Shown here: one piece after another, positions 43,814 to 52,977 of the stretch
Layout of the letters: each line of letters opens with the position of its first letter
How positions within the stretch are numbered: position 1 is the stretch's first letter
From: Edaphobacter bradus
GTDB taxonomy: Bacteria; Acidobacteriota; Terriglobia; Terriglobales; Acidobacteriaceae
DNA length: 64,000 nucleotides
NCBI RefSeq assembly: GCF_025685645.1
Contig: NZ_JAGSYF010000001.1
Span: forward strand, 186,001-250,000
Direction: 5' to 3'
The notes under the pieces: generated by a model
Database searches by the model: none
What the model saw: the letters and a program-made list of their open reading frames with translations, nothing else
Told to the model about the DNA's origin: nothing
Made by a program: the position numbers and the translations under genes

Positions 43814-46354
43814 ATGAGCAACCGCACCACCCGCCGTCGATTTCTTGCTACTTCTGCTGCTGCCGCCACTGTACTGTCTCAGGGGGGCGTCTTCGCGGCG
43901 GCGCAGGAGCCCTCGCCTGCCGACGACGCGACACCTTACAAACTCTTCTTCGGTCAGCCGGCGGCGAACTGGGCTGATTCGCTGCCGGTCGGCAATGGCC
44001 GGCTTGGAGCCTGCGTCTTTGGCAATCCGGCGAAGGAGCGCATCCAGCTCAACGAGGACTCGATCTGGGATGGTGAGGTGCGTGACCGCAACAACCCCAA
44101 TGCGGGCGCAGCGGTCAAGAAGATGCGCGAGCTGCTCTTCGCCGGGCAGCTCGGCGAGGCTGAGGTATTGGCGCTCACGGACTTCCTTGCCATCCCACGC
44201 CGCATGCCCTGCTATCAGACACTCGGCGATCTGCATCTGGACTTCGGCACGATGGAAGGGGTCACCGACTATAGGCTCGAACTCAATCTGGATACAGCGA
44301 TCGTCGCGACCACCTTCACCCACCAGGGCGTTCTTTACACGCGCGAGGTCTTCAGCTCGGCTCCCGATCAGGTGATCGTGATGCGCTTCACCGCGAGCCA
44401 GCCGGGCAAGCTGAGCTTCACAGCGACGCTAGACCGTCCAGCGAACTTCAAGACTGCGGCTGCGGCGCAGAACCGCATCACGCTCTTCGGCGAGGCGCTG
44501 CCGGTGAATGACAATCCTGGGCAGCAAGTGAAGGAGCGCCAGATTGGGGTACGCTACTACGCTGAGCTGCTGGCTTCGATCACCGACGGCTCGGTCTCCA
44601 CGCATGGCGATGCGCTCTCAGTTTCCAACGCGACGGCGGTGACGCTGCTGCTCGACTGCGCGACAAGCTATCGCTATCCCGAGGGAGACAGCGCCATGCG
44701 CGCTGCTGTGGCGGCGAATCTGCTTGCCGCGTCTTCGCGTCCGTACCTCGATCTGCGCAACCGACATGTTGTCGATCATCGGATTTACTTCCGTCGAGCC
44801 GAGATCTCGCTTGGCCCAGCGCGGGACGCGAATGCCAACGTGCCGACGGACCAGCGGCTTCATCGGGTGAAGCAGGGCGGCGAAGATCTCGGTCTGCTCA
44901 ACATCTACTTCCAGTTCGGCCGCTATCTGCTCATCTCGAGCTCGCGGCCGGGCACGCTTGCGGCGAACCTGCAGGGCATCTGGAACGAGGCGGTCGATCC
45001 TCCTTGGGGATCGAAGTACACCATCAACATTAACATCCAGATGATCTACTGGCTGGCCGAGCGCGCGAATCTGCCTGCGTTCCACGTGCCGCTGTTCGAT
45101 CTGATCGATCGCACTCGCACTCCCGGTTACCTTACTGCTCAGCGCTACTACGACGGGCGCGGCTACGTCGTCCATCACAACACGGACATCTGGGGCGACT
45201 CTGTGCCGGTCGATGGGATCGGCGGCGGCGTTTGGCCGATGGGAGCTGCGTGGCTCTCGCTGCATCTGTGGGACCACTACGACTACTCGGGCGACTACGC
45301 CTTTCTGCGCGATCGTGCATATCCTCGGCTGCGCGAGAATGCGCTGTTTCTGCTGGACTACCTTGTCGAAGACCCGGAGAGCGGACATCTGTTCACGGGG
45401 CCTTCGTGCTCGCCGGAGAACAAGTATCAGCTTCCCGACGGCAGTTCGTGGAACCTGTGCATGGCTCCGACGATGGACATCGAGATCACACGCGCTGTTC
45501 TGTCCAGGCTGCTGCAGTCTTCGGATCTGCTGGCGGCGTCTGCGGACTGGGACGCTACGGCCGATGCCGACCTCTATACCCGCGCGCGGACGGCATTGAT
45601 TCGGCTGCCGGCGTTTCAGATCGGCAAGGCAGGCAATCTGCAGGAGTGGCAGCAGGACTATGCCGATCACGAACCGGGGCATCGTCACATCTCGCATCTC
45701 TTCGCGCTCTTTCCGGACGACCAGATTTCACCGCACCGCACGCCGCACTACGCGAAAGCGGCACGTGTGACGCTCGACCGGCGGCTGGCCGCGGGCGGCG
45801 GCAGCACGGGCTGGTCGCGTGCGTGGATCGTCTGCTGCATGGCGCGGCTGGACGACGGCGACGCTGCTTACCAGAATCTGCTTGCGCTGCTGCGGGACTC
45901 GACCCGGGCTAATCTCTTCGACATCTGCGGCGTCAAAGAGGACTCGCCGTACCAGATGGACGGCAACCTTGGCGGCCCGACCGGCATGGTGGAGATGCTG
46001 CTACAGTCCCATGCGAGCGGGTCGAACGCTGATCCGGCTCACACTCGCGGGCCCAGTGCGACCGGGAACGTCATCCGCCTGCTGCCGGCGCTGCCGAAGG
46101 CGTGGCCGACCGGATCGTTCCGCGGACTGCGCGCCCGGGGCGGGCTTGAGGTCGACCTCGCGTGGGAGAACGGCAAGGCGACGACCGCGACCCTTAGGGC
46201 CAAGCTGGATCTTACGCATCGCATTATTGCTCCCAAGGGACAGAGGGTCGCCGCGGTCTTTCCACCGACAATGTCTCCCATGCCGGCGGATACTCCGGAT
46301 GAGATTGTGCTACCGGTGAAGGCGGGAGTGTCGTATCGGCTGAACTTCGCGTGA
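43814..46354 (+). CDS. GH95 alpha-L-fucosidase, Tat-exported
   Basis: The protein is predicted to remove alpha-1,2-linked L-fucose (or related sugars) from plant or host glycans outside the cytoplasm. The N-terminus has a twin-arginine signal (TTRRRFLATSAAAATVL). The 846-residue body shows GH95 features: WADSLPVGNGRLGACVFG at the start of the N-terminal domain, NLQGIWNEAVDPPWGSKYT, NININIQMIYWLAERANL, HHNTDIWGDSVP, PSCSPENKYQ (candidate catalytic Glu), and GRHLQEWQQDY-like LQEWQQDYADHEPGHRHISH with the Asp. A strong AAGGGGA precedes the ATG at 43814. Gene is alone; no sugar transporter is near. Confidence 0.92.
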   Translation: MSNRTTRRRFLATSAAAATVLSQGGVFAAAQEPSPADDATPYKLFFGQPAANWADSLPVGNGRLGACVFGNPAKERIQLNEDSIWDGEVRDRNNPNAGAAVKKMRELLFAGQLGEAEVLALTDFLAIPRRMPCYQTLGDLHLDFGTMEGVTDYRLELNLDTAIVATTFTHQGVLYTREVFSSAPDQVIVMRFTASQPGKLSFTATLDRPANFKTAAAAQNRITLFGEALPVNDNPGQQVKERQIGVRYYAELLASITDGSVSTHGDALSVSNATAVTLLLDCATSYRYPEGDSAMRAAVAANLLAASSRPYLDLRNRHVVDHRIYFRRAEISLGPARDANANVPTDQRLHRVKQGGEDLGLLNIYFQFGRYLLISSSRPGTLAANLQGIWNEAVDPPWGSKYTININIQMIYWLAERANLPAFHVPLFDLIDRTRTPGYLTAQRYYDGRGYVVHHNTDIWGDSVPVDGIGGGVWPMGAAWLSLHLWDHYDYSGDYAFLRDRAYPRLRENALFLLDYLVEDPESGHLFTGPSCSPENKYQLPDGSSWNLCMAPTMDIEITRAVLSRLLQSSDLLAASADWDATADADLYTRARTALIRLPAFQIGKAGNLQEWQQDYADHEPGHRHISHLFALFPDDQISPHRTPHYAKAARVTLDRRLAAGGGSTGWSRAWIVCCMARLDDGDAAYQNLLALLRDSTRANLFDICGVKEDSPYQMDGNLGGPTGMVEMLLQSHASGSNADPAHTRGPSATGNVIRLLPALPKAWPTGSFRGLRARGGLEVDLAWENGKATTATLRAKLDLTHRIIAPKGQRVAAVFPPTMSPMPADTPDEIVLPVKAGVSYRLNFA

Positions 46355-46444
46355 GGTACCCTCCCCCCCGGTTATTGTGCAAGTCTTCATTCTATGTGGT
46401 TTGATGTAGTACTTCCGTTGTAAGGTCTTCCATTCAAACGGTTT

Positions 46445-46618
46445 ACTTGTAAAGTATTCCAAACAAATGGGTTGTGGCTAAGTGAGAAAGCCCCGGAAGG
46501 CCCGGGGCTTGGATCTATTTCTATTGTAGCAAGTTGGGGAAACTGCTCTGCCACTCATAAATTGTTTATTCTGATTGAGTTAGTTGGTTTGAGGGCTTGA
46601 CAAGATTTCTGTGGAAAT
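46445..46618 (-). repeat. Intergenic composite element, copy B
   Basis: Read on the minus strand it repeats copy A (37029-37240): TTCCACAGAAATCTTGTCAA (from 46616), TTGCTACAAT (46532-46523), a 9-bp hairpin (46510-46488), and AACCCATTT (46473-46465) with TTGGAATACT after it. It lies in the 335-bp gap between the fucosidase and the small protein at 46690; the 46355-46444 part of that gap holds an A/T-rich, C-run-containing stretch that also resembles the flank of copy A. It may be a transcribed small RNA or a dispersed terminator-like repeat. Confidence 0.68.
46488..46512. terminator. Hairpin in element B
   Basis: AAGCCCCGG (46488-46496) pairs with CCGGGGCTT (46502-46510); loop AAGGC. It lies 134 nt after the fucosidase stop, so it may also end that transcript. 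Confidence 0.65.
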
Positions 46619-46689
46619 CCGGTAGCTCGGTTGGGGGATGGCGCGCCATGATCGATTCCAATAGCCTCGGGGGACGAGGAGTCAGAGAC

Positions 46690-46956
46690 ATGTCTGCTGA
46701 TCGTGGAGAAACGGCAGTACGCGCGGTGGCGATACGCTCCATTCTTGGATGGGCGCACTCGTTCACCATCAGGCATTCCAATGAGGGATATGAACTCAGC
46801 GATCCGGATGGCGACGGTGCAGTTTTCTGCAGGGATTGGCCTCAGGTAGAAAGAGTGCTGATCCGGCTGGAAGTGCCGCCACATAAGATCGAAGAAATCA
46901 AGGAGCTCCTCTGGCCCGGTACGGATATTGTTGTGCGCCGGAAGATCGGCTACTAA
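46690..46956 (+). CDS. Small hypothetical protein
   Basis: An 88-residue protein: RGETAVRAVAIRSILGWAHSF, then TIRHSNEGYELSDPDGDGAVFCRDWPQVERVLIRLEVPP and a C-terminal KIEEIKELLWPG. I do not recognise a family. GAGGAG lies 8 nt before the ATG at 46690, which is why an in-frame ATG at 46648 was not used. It is flanked by repeats on both sides and has no obvious operon partners. Confidence 0.55.
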   Translation: MSADRGETAVRAVAIRSILGWAHSFTIRHSNEGYELSDPDGDGAVFCRDWPQVERVLIRLEVPPHKIEEIKELLWPGTDIVVRRKIGY

Positions 46957-47024
46957 GGCCGCAGCCCACCCAAGTGCTACGTTCAGAGTTGAGAAGCGAT
47001 GGACAGCCTGGAAATCCACGTCTC

Positions 47025-47105
47025 AGAAGCGAGACCCTTCGGCAAGCTCAGGGCAGGCTGTGGGGCACCCGCTCGGAAGCGGATCCCTCCGGGATGACAA
47101 CAAGA
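47025..47105. repeat. REP-like palindromic intergenic repeat
   Basis: The stretch has CTTCGGCAAGCTCAGGGCAG, then GGCACCCGCTCGGAAGCGGATCCC with a short palindrome, and ends CTCCGGGATGACAACAAG. The CTTCGGCAAGCTCAGGGCAG core resembles dispersed palindromic repeats common in bacterial intergenic DNA, and a diverged piece is at 36912-36945. With 46957-47318 it makes a gene-poor stretch of about 360 bp with no supported gene. Confidence 0.6.
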
Positions 47106-47187
47106 AAGGCAACGGGGGGCAACTGCGAAACAGCTTAGAACCTATCTCATAAATCGACGAGCCGGGTTTGCCCGCCCTCGGCATAAC

Positions 47188-47564
47188 TTCCGTATTGCCG
47201 GTCACTCGTCAATAACCGTGCTCTTAATCGGGGCAAACGGAAGAATCTCGGGTAATGGTCAAGTTTGCTGGCCTCAGCGACCACGTATGGAGCTTGGAAG
47301 AGCTTGTAGGCCTGCTGTATGCGTGAGAGCATGGCTGGCATGAGCGAACCGCCGGTGAACATTCAATGGGGTCCGTGTTGTTTTTGTGGGAAGGGCATTC
47401 AAGATTCGGACTGCGATCCTTGTCATGTCGTAGTCACGCCCAAGAGTGGAAAGTGGCAGACGTGGTTCTGTCACGCGGCCTGCTTTAAGCAGAGGCTCAC
47501 AGACCCTCCCAACGCGCCGGGTCTATTCGATCCAGCCCACTTTTAGTAGTTCCGTATTGCCGGT
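47188..47564. repeat. 15-bp direct repeats flanking a small gene
   Basis: TTCCGTATTGCCGGT occurs at 47188-47202 and again at 47550-47564, about 360 bp apart, around a small zinc-binding-like protein gene at 47319-47546. The pair may mark an insertion or recombination event. No terminal inverted repeats or transposase are recognisable. Confidence 0.6.
47319..47546 (+). CDS. Small cysteine-rich (zinc-ribbon-like) protein
   Basis: A protein of up to 75 residues with NIQWGPCCFCGKGIQDSDCDPCHVVV and WQTWFCHAACFKQRL. The cysteine/histidine spacing suggests a zinc-binding knuckle. Start may be at 47319, 47331 or 47340; no clear ribosome-binding site. It sits between two 15-bp direct repeats. The coding call rests on the cysteine pattern and on open length. 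Confidence 0.5.
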   Translation: MRESMAGMSEPPVNIQWGPCCFCGKGIQDSDCDPCHVVVTPKSGKWQTWFCHAACFKQRLTDPPNAPGLFDPAHF

Positions 47565-47657
47565 GATACGTCCAGAACGAGTTCGTGAGTGACGCGACCA
47601 GTTTATGATTGGAGGCGATTAATTGGGGTGAGGTCGAACGCTAGGGGGCCTGATTAA

Positions 47658-48083
47658 ATGAACGCTGAACGCCCGCGATTTTCGCTACTTGTCTATTTTT
47701 ACCTTGTGACATTCTTTTTACTGCTTGGTTTTCTGCCGATCTGCCTTACGGCAACCATTGGCCGGGCAGCAGCCATGCCAGCTTATTGGCTAGCATCGCT
47801 AATGTGGCCTGCTGTGATTGCCGTTTTGTGGGGTTACGCGCAGCGACGGTGTTCCAGTGACCGCATGCGCTTTAGCGATGGGCTGCTCTGGGTAACGGCG
47901 TCGATGATGACGGGCTGGTTATACATGTCATTCATCTTCGTCCTCCCAGCGTTGTTGGTGGTATTTTCGGGCTCAGTCCTCATCGCACTTTATGGAGATA
48001 TCCGCCGCACGCCTGGGTACTCACATGCCAAATGGCAGCGCCTCGTCTACTACTTTTACCGCAACCGAATGAGGCAACCATAG
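47658..48083 (+). CDS. Hypothetical membrane protein
   Basis: The 141-residue protein has about four hydrophobic segments (LLVYFYLVTFFLLLGFLPICL, YWLASLMWPAVIAVLWGYA, LLWVTASMMTGWLYMSFIFV, LPALLVVFSGSVLIALYG) and a basic C-terminus. I do not recognise a family. The ATG at 47658 has a GC-poor upstream region with GAGGTCG. No partner is identifiable. Confidence 0.5.
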   Translation: MNAERPRFSLLVYFYLVTFFLLLGFLPICLTATIGRAAAMPAYWLASLMWPAVIAVLWGYAQRRCSSDRMRFSDGLLWVTASMMTGWLYMSFIFVLPALLVVFSGSVLIALYGDIRRTPGYSHAKWQRLVYYFYRNRMRQP

Positions 48084-48215
48084 AACATTAGCGCATCCAG
48101 CCGGACACCGCGTAGGCGGGAAAATCAAGTGTAGCTGCCGTCATGTCTGCATTGTCGGCAATCCGGAAGTAATTCTGCCAAGCTTCGCCGACCAGAGGCA
48201 TTTATGAGATGGGTT

Positions 48216-50495
48216 CTAGAGTTTTTCCTCGATGTTGAGGGATTCGATTTTGTTGGTGAGGTCTTGTTGGGCGGTCTCGCGCTGCTGGTGGAGCCCGTCG
48301 AGGTCTTTGCGTAGTGTGGCGAGCTTGTCCTCCTGTTGATTGAGCTCTTCGGTGTAGCGTCTGGCGAGGGAGCGCTCTTCGGCGGAGCCTTTAAGGGCGG
48401 AGAGGTTTTCGCGGAGGCGCTTCTGGTCTTCGGTGATCTGGTTGATGTCGGATTGCTTGATCTGAATCTGGCGGTCGAGGCCGGAGACGGCGCGCTTGGC
48501 GGCGAAGACGGGTTCGAGCTGCTGGGTGAGGGCCGGGCTGGCGTTTGCGTTGCGCAGGATGAGGGTGAGCTGCTCGTCAGAGGTGTTGACGAGGTGGTAG
48601 ACCTGAGCGAAGGTGCGGCGCTGGCCGATGTGGAGGCGGACTGTCTCACCGGGCTGGTTGGCGACGCGGAAGCGATAGGCGCTGGGGGTGGTCTCGGCGG
48701 GCTGTGGGTCGTTGTTGTTGCCGCTGCCGCTGTCGAGCTTCCAGCCGGGGCGGACGGGCTGCTCGACGATGACGGTGCGGGCGTCGGGGGCGGCGTTGTG
48801 GACGAGGTATTCGATCTCGGAGACCTCGGCGCGGTTCTCGCGGAGGATGCCGCGGCTGACGGTGATGCTCTGGACGTGCTGGGTGTCGTGCGAGTTGTCT
48901 ATGGTGACGCGAACGGCCTGGTCGGCGGCATAGGAGAGGAGACGGCGCTCGCTGGGGTGGATGGGATCGAGGAGGCCCTCGCCGCCGAAGTTGCCATTTT
49001 CGACGATGGAGAAGCTGCCGCGGTCGAGGGTGAGGGAACTCGAGTTGGTGATCCAGAGAGCGCGGAGGGCGCGGGGCTCTGCCTCAGCCAGCGAGCTGGC
49101 CGGGGACCCCGTTCGCGAGGGCGACCAGAGGGTGACTCGCTCGACGGGGATTTTGGTCTGGAGGATGGGGACGAGGGCGGACTCGTTTTTGCGGATGGTG
49201 ACTGGGTCGGTGAGCTTGTACTCGAAGTAGTCGTCGTAGGCGGCGGTGGTGGTGTTGGGAACAAGGGAGTCGGCGGCTGCGGCCTCGTACTCGATCATGG
49301 GGGCGGCGCTGTTGAAGTTGACGGATTGGGCGGCGCTGCGGGCCATAGGTCCACCCATGGCCGGCGACTTGAGGACTGGTGATGGAGCGGCGCCGATGCC
49401 TCCCATCACTCCGCCGGCAACTCCAGAGCCAGAACCCATGCCGGACATGCCTGCGACTCCTGCAGAGATCTTTGCTGGCGCTGCGTTTGTATCACCAGAG
49501 AGATGCGTCTGCGGGGTGAGCTGGGCTTCCTCGGCGATGGGGATCTCGGGGCGGTGGGAGTAGATGGGCTGTGAGATGGGCTGGAGGAAGCTCTGCGGGG
49601 AGCCGGCGATGAGGGAGAGCTGGACGTTGTTCCAGTCGGTGCCTACGGTGTTGTCGACGACGGCCCAGCCCTGGAGGGTGGCGGTTTGGGGCGTGGTGCC
49701 TGAGGGCGAGTCGGTGAGGAGGATGCGGTAGGTGGACTTCCAGATGGGGACTTCGGAGATGTAGGAGACGCGGAGCGTGCGGGTGCCGCTGCCGTTGGCT
49801 GGAGCATTGTCTCGCAGGGTGAGGTGGCGGAGGCCCTGGCTGCGGTTGCTGGCGATAAGTTCGAGGTAGCGGGCGAGGTCGGCGTGGAGGGTGGAGTCGA
49901 GGAGGCGAACCTGAGTTGCGGAGGTGAGCTCGAAGGTGCGAACGGTGCCAGAGTCGGAGATGACGGTGAGGAAGCGCTTCTCGGTTGGAGGAGTGTTTTC
50001 GGTGGGGCCGGGGATGGAGCGAATCTCCATGTTGAGGATGCGGCCGGTGAAGGCGGCTCCGGAACCGGTGACCTCGACGTGCGCGCCACGGATGGCGGCG
50101 TAGAGGTCGGCGGCGGAGGCGTCGTTGCCGAGGGCGAGAGGGAGCGCCTGGAGCTGCTGGTCGAGGGGCGTGGTGGAGTTGTAGCCGGCGCCGGAGATGC
50201 GGCCGCCGTTGAGGTCGATGGCGGTGAGGGACTGGAGGACGTCGTTGAGCTGGGCGGTGGTGAAGTCGATGGTGACGGACTGGTTGCCAGTGACGGAGCC
50301 GGAGTGCTCGAAGTAGCCGACGCCGTTTTTATAGAGCGCGACGCGGGTGACGGGGAGGAGTGTGGCCTTTTCGGTGACGGGAGGCTTGAGTGTGGGCTTG
50401 ATGGCCGCGTGCGGTGGCTTGGGAGTCTGGGCACTGAGGGTAAGGGTGAGGGCGAGGGCAGAGGAGAGCAGGGAAGAGGAAGCCAGGGTTCGCAA
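48216..50495 (-). CDS. Secreted DUF4139 protein (mucoidy-inhibitor MuiA-like)
   Basis: The 759-residue protein has a signal peptide (ASSSLLSSALALTLTLSA) and a large beta-rich body with DUF4139 features: VTRVALYKNGVGYFEHSG near residue 50, WKSTYRILLTD, LQGWAVVDNTVGTDWNNVQLSLIAGSP, and DYFEYKLTDPVTIRKNESAL. The C-terminal part forms a coiled coil (QIQIKQSDINQITEDQKRLRE...LDGLHQQRETAQQDL). DUF4139 proteins relate to MuiA, of uncertain function, possibly envelope-associated. The start is a TTG at 50495 preceded by AAAGG. It has a very high GC third-codon bias like most of its region. Confidence 0.82.
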   Translation of the reverse strand: MRTLASSSLLSSALALTLTLSAQTPKPPHAAIKPTLKPPVTEKATLLPVTRVALYKNGVGYFEHSGSVTGNQSVTIDFTTAQLNDVLQSLTAIDLNGGRISGAGYNSTTPLDQQLQALPLALGNDASAADLYAAIRGAHVEVTGSGAAFTGRILNMEIRSIPGPTENTPPTEKRFLTVISDSGTVRTFELTSATQVRLLDSTLHADLARYLELIASNRSQGLRHLTLRDNAPANGSGTRTLRVSYISEVPIWKSTYRILLTDSPSGTTPQTATLQGWAVVDNTVGTDWNNVQLSLIAGSPQSFLQPISQPIYSHRPEIPIAEEAQLTPQTHLSGDTNAAPAKISAGVAGMSGMGSGSGVAGGVMGGIGAAPSPVLKSPAMGGPMARSAAQSVNFNSAAPMIEYEAAAADSLVPNTTTAAYDDYFEYKLTDPVTIRKNESALVPILQTKIPVERVTLWSPSRTGSPASSLAEAEPRALRALWITNSSSLTLDRGSFSIVENGNFGGEGLLDPIHPSERRLLSYAADQAVRVTIDNSHDTQHVQSITVSRGILRENRAEVSEIEYLVHNAAPDARTVIVEQPVRPGWKLDSGSGNNNDPQPAETTPSAYRFRVANQPGETVRLHIGQRRTFAQVYHLVNTSDEQLTLILRNANASPALTQQLEPVFAAKRAVSGLDRQIQIKQSDINQITEDQKRLRENLSALKGSAEERSLARRYTEELNQQEDKLATLRKDLDGLHQQRETAQQDLTNKIESLNIEEKL

Positions 50496-50779
50496 GGGAG
50501 GCCTTTCGTCCGGCGGAGCTTTGATGCTGGATGGGTAGACTCCGGCGAGGTGGAAAAGGTTCCCGTCAGGGTGGGGAAAGTTTTGCGGGGACTCCTAAGG
50601 AGAGGCAAAGGCAAATCAGATCCCTGCGGGAGGACAACACAAGAAGGCAAATGCAAATGCAAACGCGAAGGACGCGAAGGGTAACACAAAGGGCAGATAA
50701 GAGATGGCTGGAGCGCAAGAATTAGTATGCATTTTTGTGATAGGGTTATTAGTCTTAGTTATAAAGCCGGAGGGATGGG

Positions 50780-51937
50780 ATGTTTGGATTGAATGAAGAG
50801 CAGGAGCAGCTGAGGAAGGAAGTACGGGCGTTTGCGGAGCGGGAGGTGGCTCCACATGTGATGGAGTGGGACGAGAAGAGTGAGTTTCCTCATGCTGTGG
50901 TGAAGAAGCTGGGTGAGATGGGGCTGATGGGCGTGATCTTTCCGGAGTCGCTGGGTGGGGCTGGGATGGGTTATGTCGAATATGTGCTGGCGATCGAGGA
51001 GTTGTCGCGCGTGGATGGGAGCGTGGGGATTATCGTGGCCGCGCATAATTCGCTGTGTACGAACCACATCATGCTGGCGGCGAACGATGAACAGCGCAAG
51101 CGATGGATTCCGAAGCTGGCGAGTGGGGAGTGGCTGGGCGCGTGGGGGCTGACGGAGCCGGGGTCGGGCTCGGATGCAGGTGGTGCGCGCACGACGGCGG
51201 TGAAGCGCGGGGACAAGTGGGTGCTGAATGGGTCCAAGACCTTCATCACGAACGGGACGTATGCGAACTGTGCGGTGGTGCTGGCGGTGACGGACAAGGA
51301 GAAGGGGACGCGGGGGGGAATCTCGGCGTTTGTGGTGGAGAAGGGAACGAAAGGGTTCCGGCCTGGGAAGAAGGAGAACAAGCTGGGGCTGCGGGCGAGC
51401 GATACGGCGGAGTTGATCTTCGAGGATTGCGAGATTCCGGAGGAGAATCAGATCGGCAAGATTGGCGATGGTTTCAAGGACGCTATGCGGGTGCTGGATG
51501 GAGGGAGAATTTCGATTGCGGCACTGGGTTTGGGGATGGGGCGCGGGGCGCTGGATTCGGCGATGAAGTATGCGCAGCAGAGGAAGCAGTTTGGGAAGAC
51601 GATCAGCGAGTTTCAGGCGATCCAGTTCAAGCTGGCCGATATGGCGACGGAGCTGGATGCGGCGTGGCTGCTGACGATGCGCGCGGCGAAGATGAAGGAC
51701 GCGGGTGAGAAGGTGACGCTGGAGTCGGCGATGGCGAAGCTGTATGCGAGCGAGGCAGCGTGCAGGATCTGCGATGAGGGCGTGCAGATTCATGGAGGGT
51801 ATGGGTTCATCAAGGACTATCCGGCGGAGAAGTTTTATCGCGATGTGAGGCTGTGTCCGATTGGCGAGGGGACGAGCGAGATTCAGCGGATGGTGATCGC
51901 GCGGGAGTTGCTGGGGAAGGCTCCTAGCCGGGGGTGA
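50780..51937 (+). CDS. Acyl-CoA dehydrogenase
   Basis: The enzyme introduces a trans-2,3 double bond into acyl-CoA with FAD, probably short-chain or branched-chain. The 385-residue sequence has the N-terminal helical domain, [16 protein letters not shown] (FAD contact), [36 protein letters not shown] and the C-terminal catalytic region [41 protein letters not shown]. The catalytic Glu may be in the [14 protein letters not shown] or GEGTSE segment, depending on subgroup. GGAGGGATGGG precedes the ATG. It is monocistronic; a typical fatty or branched-chain degradation role is inferred. Confidence 0.93.
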   Translation: MFGLNEEQEQLRKEVRAFAEREVAPHVMEWDEKSEFPHAVVKKLGEMGLMGVIFPESLGGAGMGYVEYVLAIEELSRVDGSVGIIVAAHNSLCTNHIMLAANDEQRKRWIPKLASGEWLGAWGLTEPGSGSDAGGARTTAVKRGDKWVLNGSKTFITNGTYANCAVVLAVTDKEKGTRGGISAFVVEKGTKGFRPGKKENKLGLRASDTAELIFEDCEIPEENQIGKIGDGFKDAMRVLDGGRISIAALGLGMGRGALDSAMKYAQQRKQFGKTISEFQAIQFKLADMATELDAAWLLTMRAAKMKDAGEKVTLESAMAKLYASEAACRICDEGVQIHGGYGFIKDYPAEKFYRDVRLCPIGEGTSEIQRMVIARELLGKAPSRG

Positions 51938-51978
51938 GGGACCGCGCTTTGCGCGATTGTCTCCCTTGGCCTGGGACG

Positions 51979-52974
51979 TCAGACCTCAAAGTTCTCCCAC
52001 ATCTCGCGCACGCGGTCGACCAGGTCGTCGAACGCGGGCGTGTGACGGACGGGTGCAAGCAGGGGGTCCCAGCGGCTGATCATCGGGTAGTTAATGAAGC
52101 CCTTCTGCATGGCGCATTCAAGCCAGGTGATCGAGGTTTTTGTGTCGCCGAGCAGAGCGTAGGCCTGAGCCATGCTCCAGGAGTAGTGGGGATCACAGCT
52201 GGCGATCTCTTTGAGTTCCTTGGATGCGGCCTGTTCGACGGCTTTGCTATCGCCGTTAATGGCGGCCTGCATGAGTGCGCCGAGCTGTGCGAAGAAGTGC
52301 CCGGGACAGTCGGCTTCGATCTGCTGGAACTGAGCGATGGCGTCCTCGTTGCGCTGTAGGAGGGTGAGCACCTGACCGCGGCACCAGAGCAGCATGGCGT
52401 TGCCGGGATCGAGCCGGATGGCTTCATCGAACGACGGCAGAGCATCGGCGAACTCGCCCCCCATGAGGGAGAGGAGTCCAGGGACGAAGCGGTAGACCGG
52501 GGTGAGGGGGTCCATCTCAAGGATGCGTCGTGCGAGCGGCATGGCGGCGTGGGCCTTGCCGCTGAGGCCGCAGATGGCGGAGTACCAACTCAACGTGTCG
52601 GAGTCGTTGGGCTCGGAGAGGATGGCGCGCTTGAGAAGCTGGACGGCCTTCTGGCTCTCGCCTTCGTGCACGCTGATGAGGCCGAGCAGACGGAAGGCGT
52701 GGGCTGAGTTGGGATCGATGGAGAGCGCCTCGTCGGCGCAATGCTTTGCTTTGATGAGGTATTGGGAGTCGGAGGAGATGCCGGCGTTGACGTACTGCCA
52801 GTAGACCTGTCCTCGGGCTGAGAGCAGAAGCACGTTCTTGCCGACGGCCCGCTCGCCGGTCTCGAGGTATTCGAGAGCACGGGCCAGGCCATCCTCGGAG
52901 TAGTTCAGGATCTCGTGCTTCGCCATCAGGTAATAGCGATAGGCTTCGATGTCGGGGATGGGACGCTCAAGCAT
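51979..52974 (-). CDS. TPR-repeat protein of the HO-fold/peptide cluster
   Basis: The 331-residue protein consists largely of TPR repeats with no signal peptide: DPNSAHAFRLLGLISVHEGESQKAVQLLKRAIL, LDPGNAMLLWCRGQVLTLLQRNEDAIAQF and others. The ending MISRWDPLLAPVRHTPAFDDLVDRVREMWENFEV matches the C-terminal tail of TPR regions fused to kinases or cyclases in Acidobacteria, but no such domain is attached here. It starts 3 nt after the stop of the heme-oxygenase-fold gene, so it is co-transcribed and probably provides a scaffold. Confidence 0.85.
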   Translation of the reverse strand: MLERPIPDIEAYRYYLMAKHEILNYSEDGLARALEYLETGERAVGKNVLLLSARGQVYWQYVNAGISSDSQYLIKAKHCADEALSIDPNSAHAFRLLGLISVHEGESQKAVQLLKRAILSEPNDSDTLSWYSAICGLSGKAHAAMPLARRILEMDPLTPVYRFVPGLLSLMGGEFADALPSFDEAIRLDPGNAMLLWCRGQVLTLLQRNEDAIAQFQQIEADCPGHFFAQLGALMQAAINGDSKAVEQAASKELKEIASCDPHYSWSMAQAYALLGDTKTSITWLECAMQKGFINYPMISRWDPLLAPVRHTPAFDDLVDRVREMWENFEV

Positions 52975-52977
52975 TCT

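Noticed and set aside
44618-45697. Long open frame opposite the GH95 gene
   Set aside because: Arg-rich antisense shadow of a well-supported enzyme gene.
47147-47362. Minus-strand reading frame or PIN/transposase remnant in the repeat-rich gap
   Set aside because: Short stretches look suggestive, but no complete motif or frame is supported and nothing could be matched reliably.
48336-49382. Long open frame opposite the DUF4139 gene
   Set aside because: It is a shadow of the high-GC minus-strand gene: glycine/valine/glutamate-rich with no family features.
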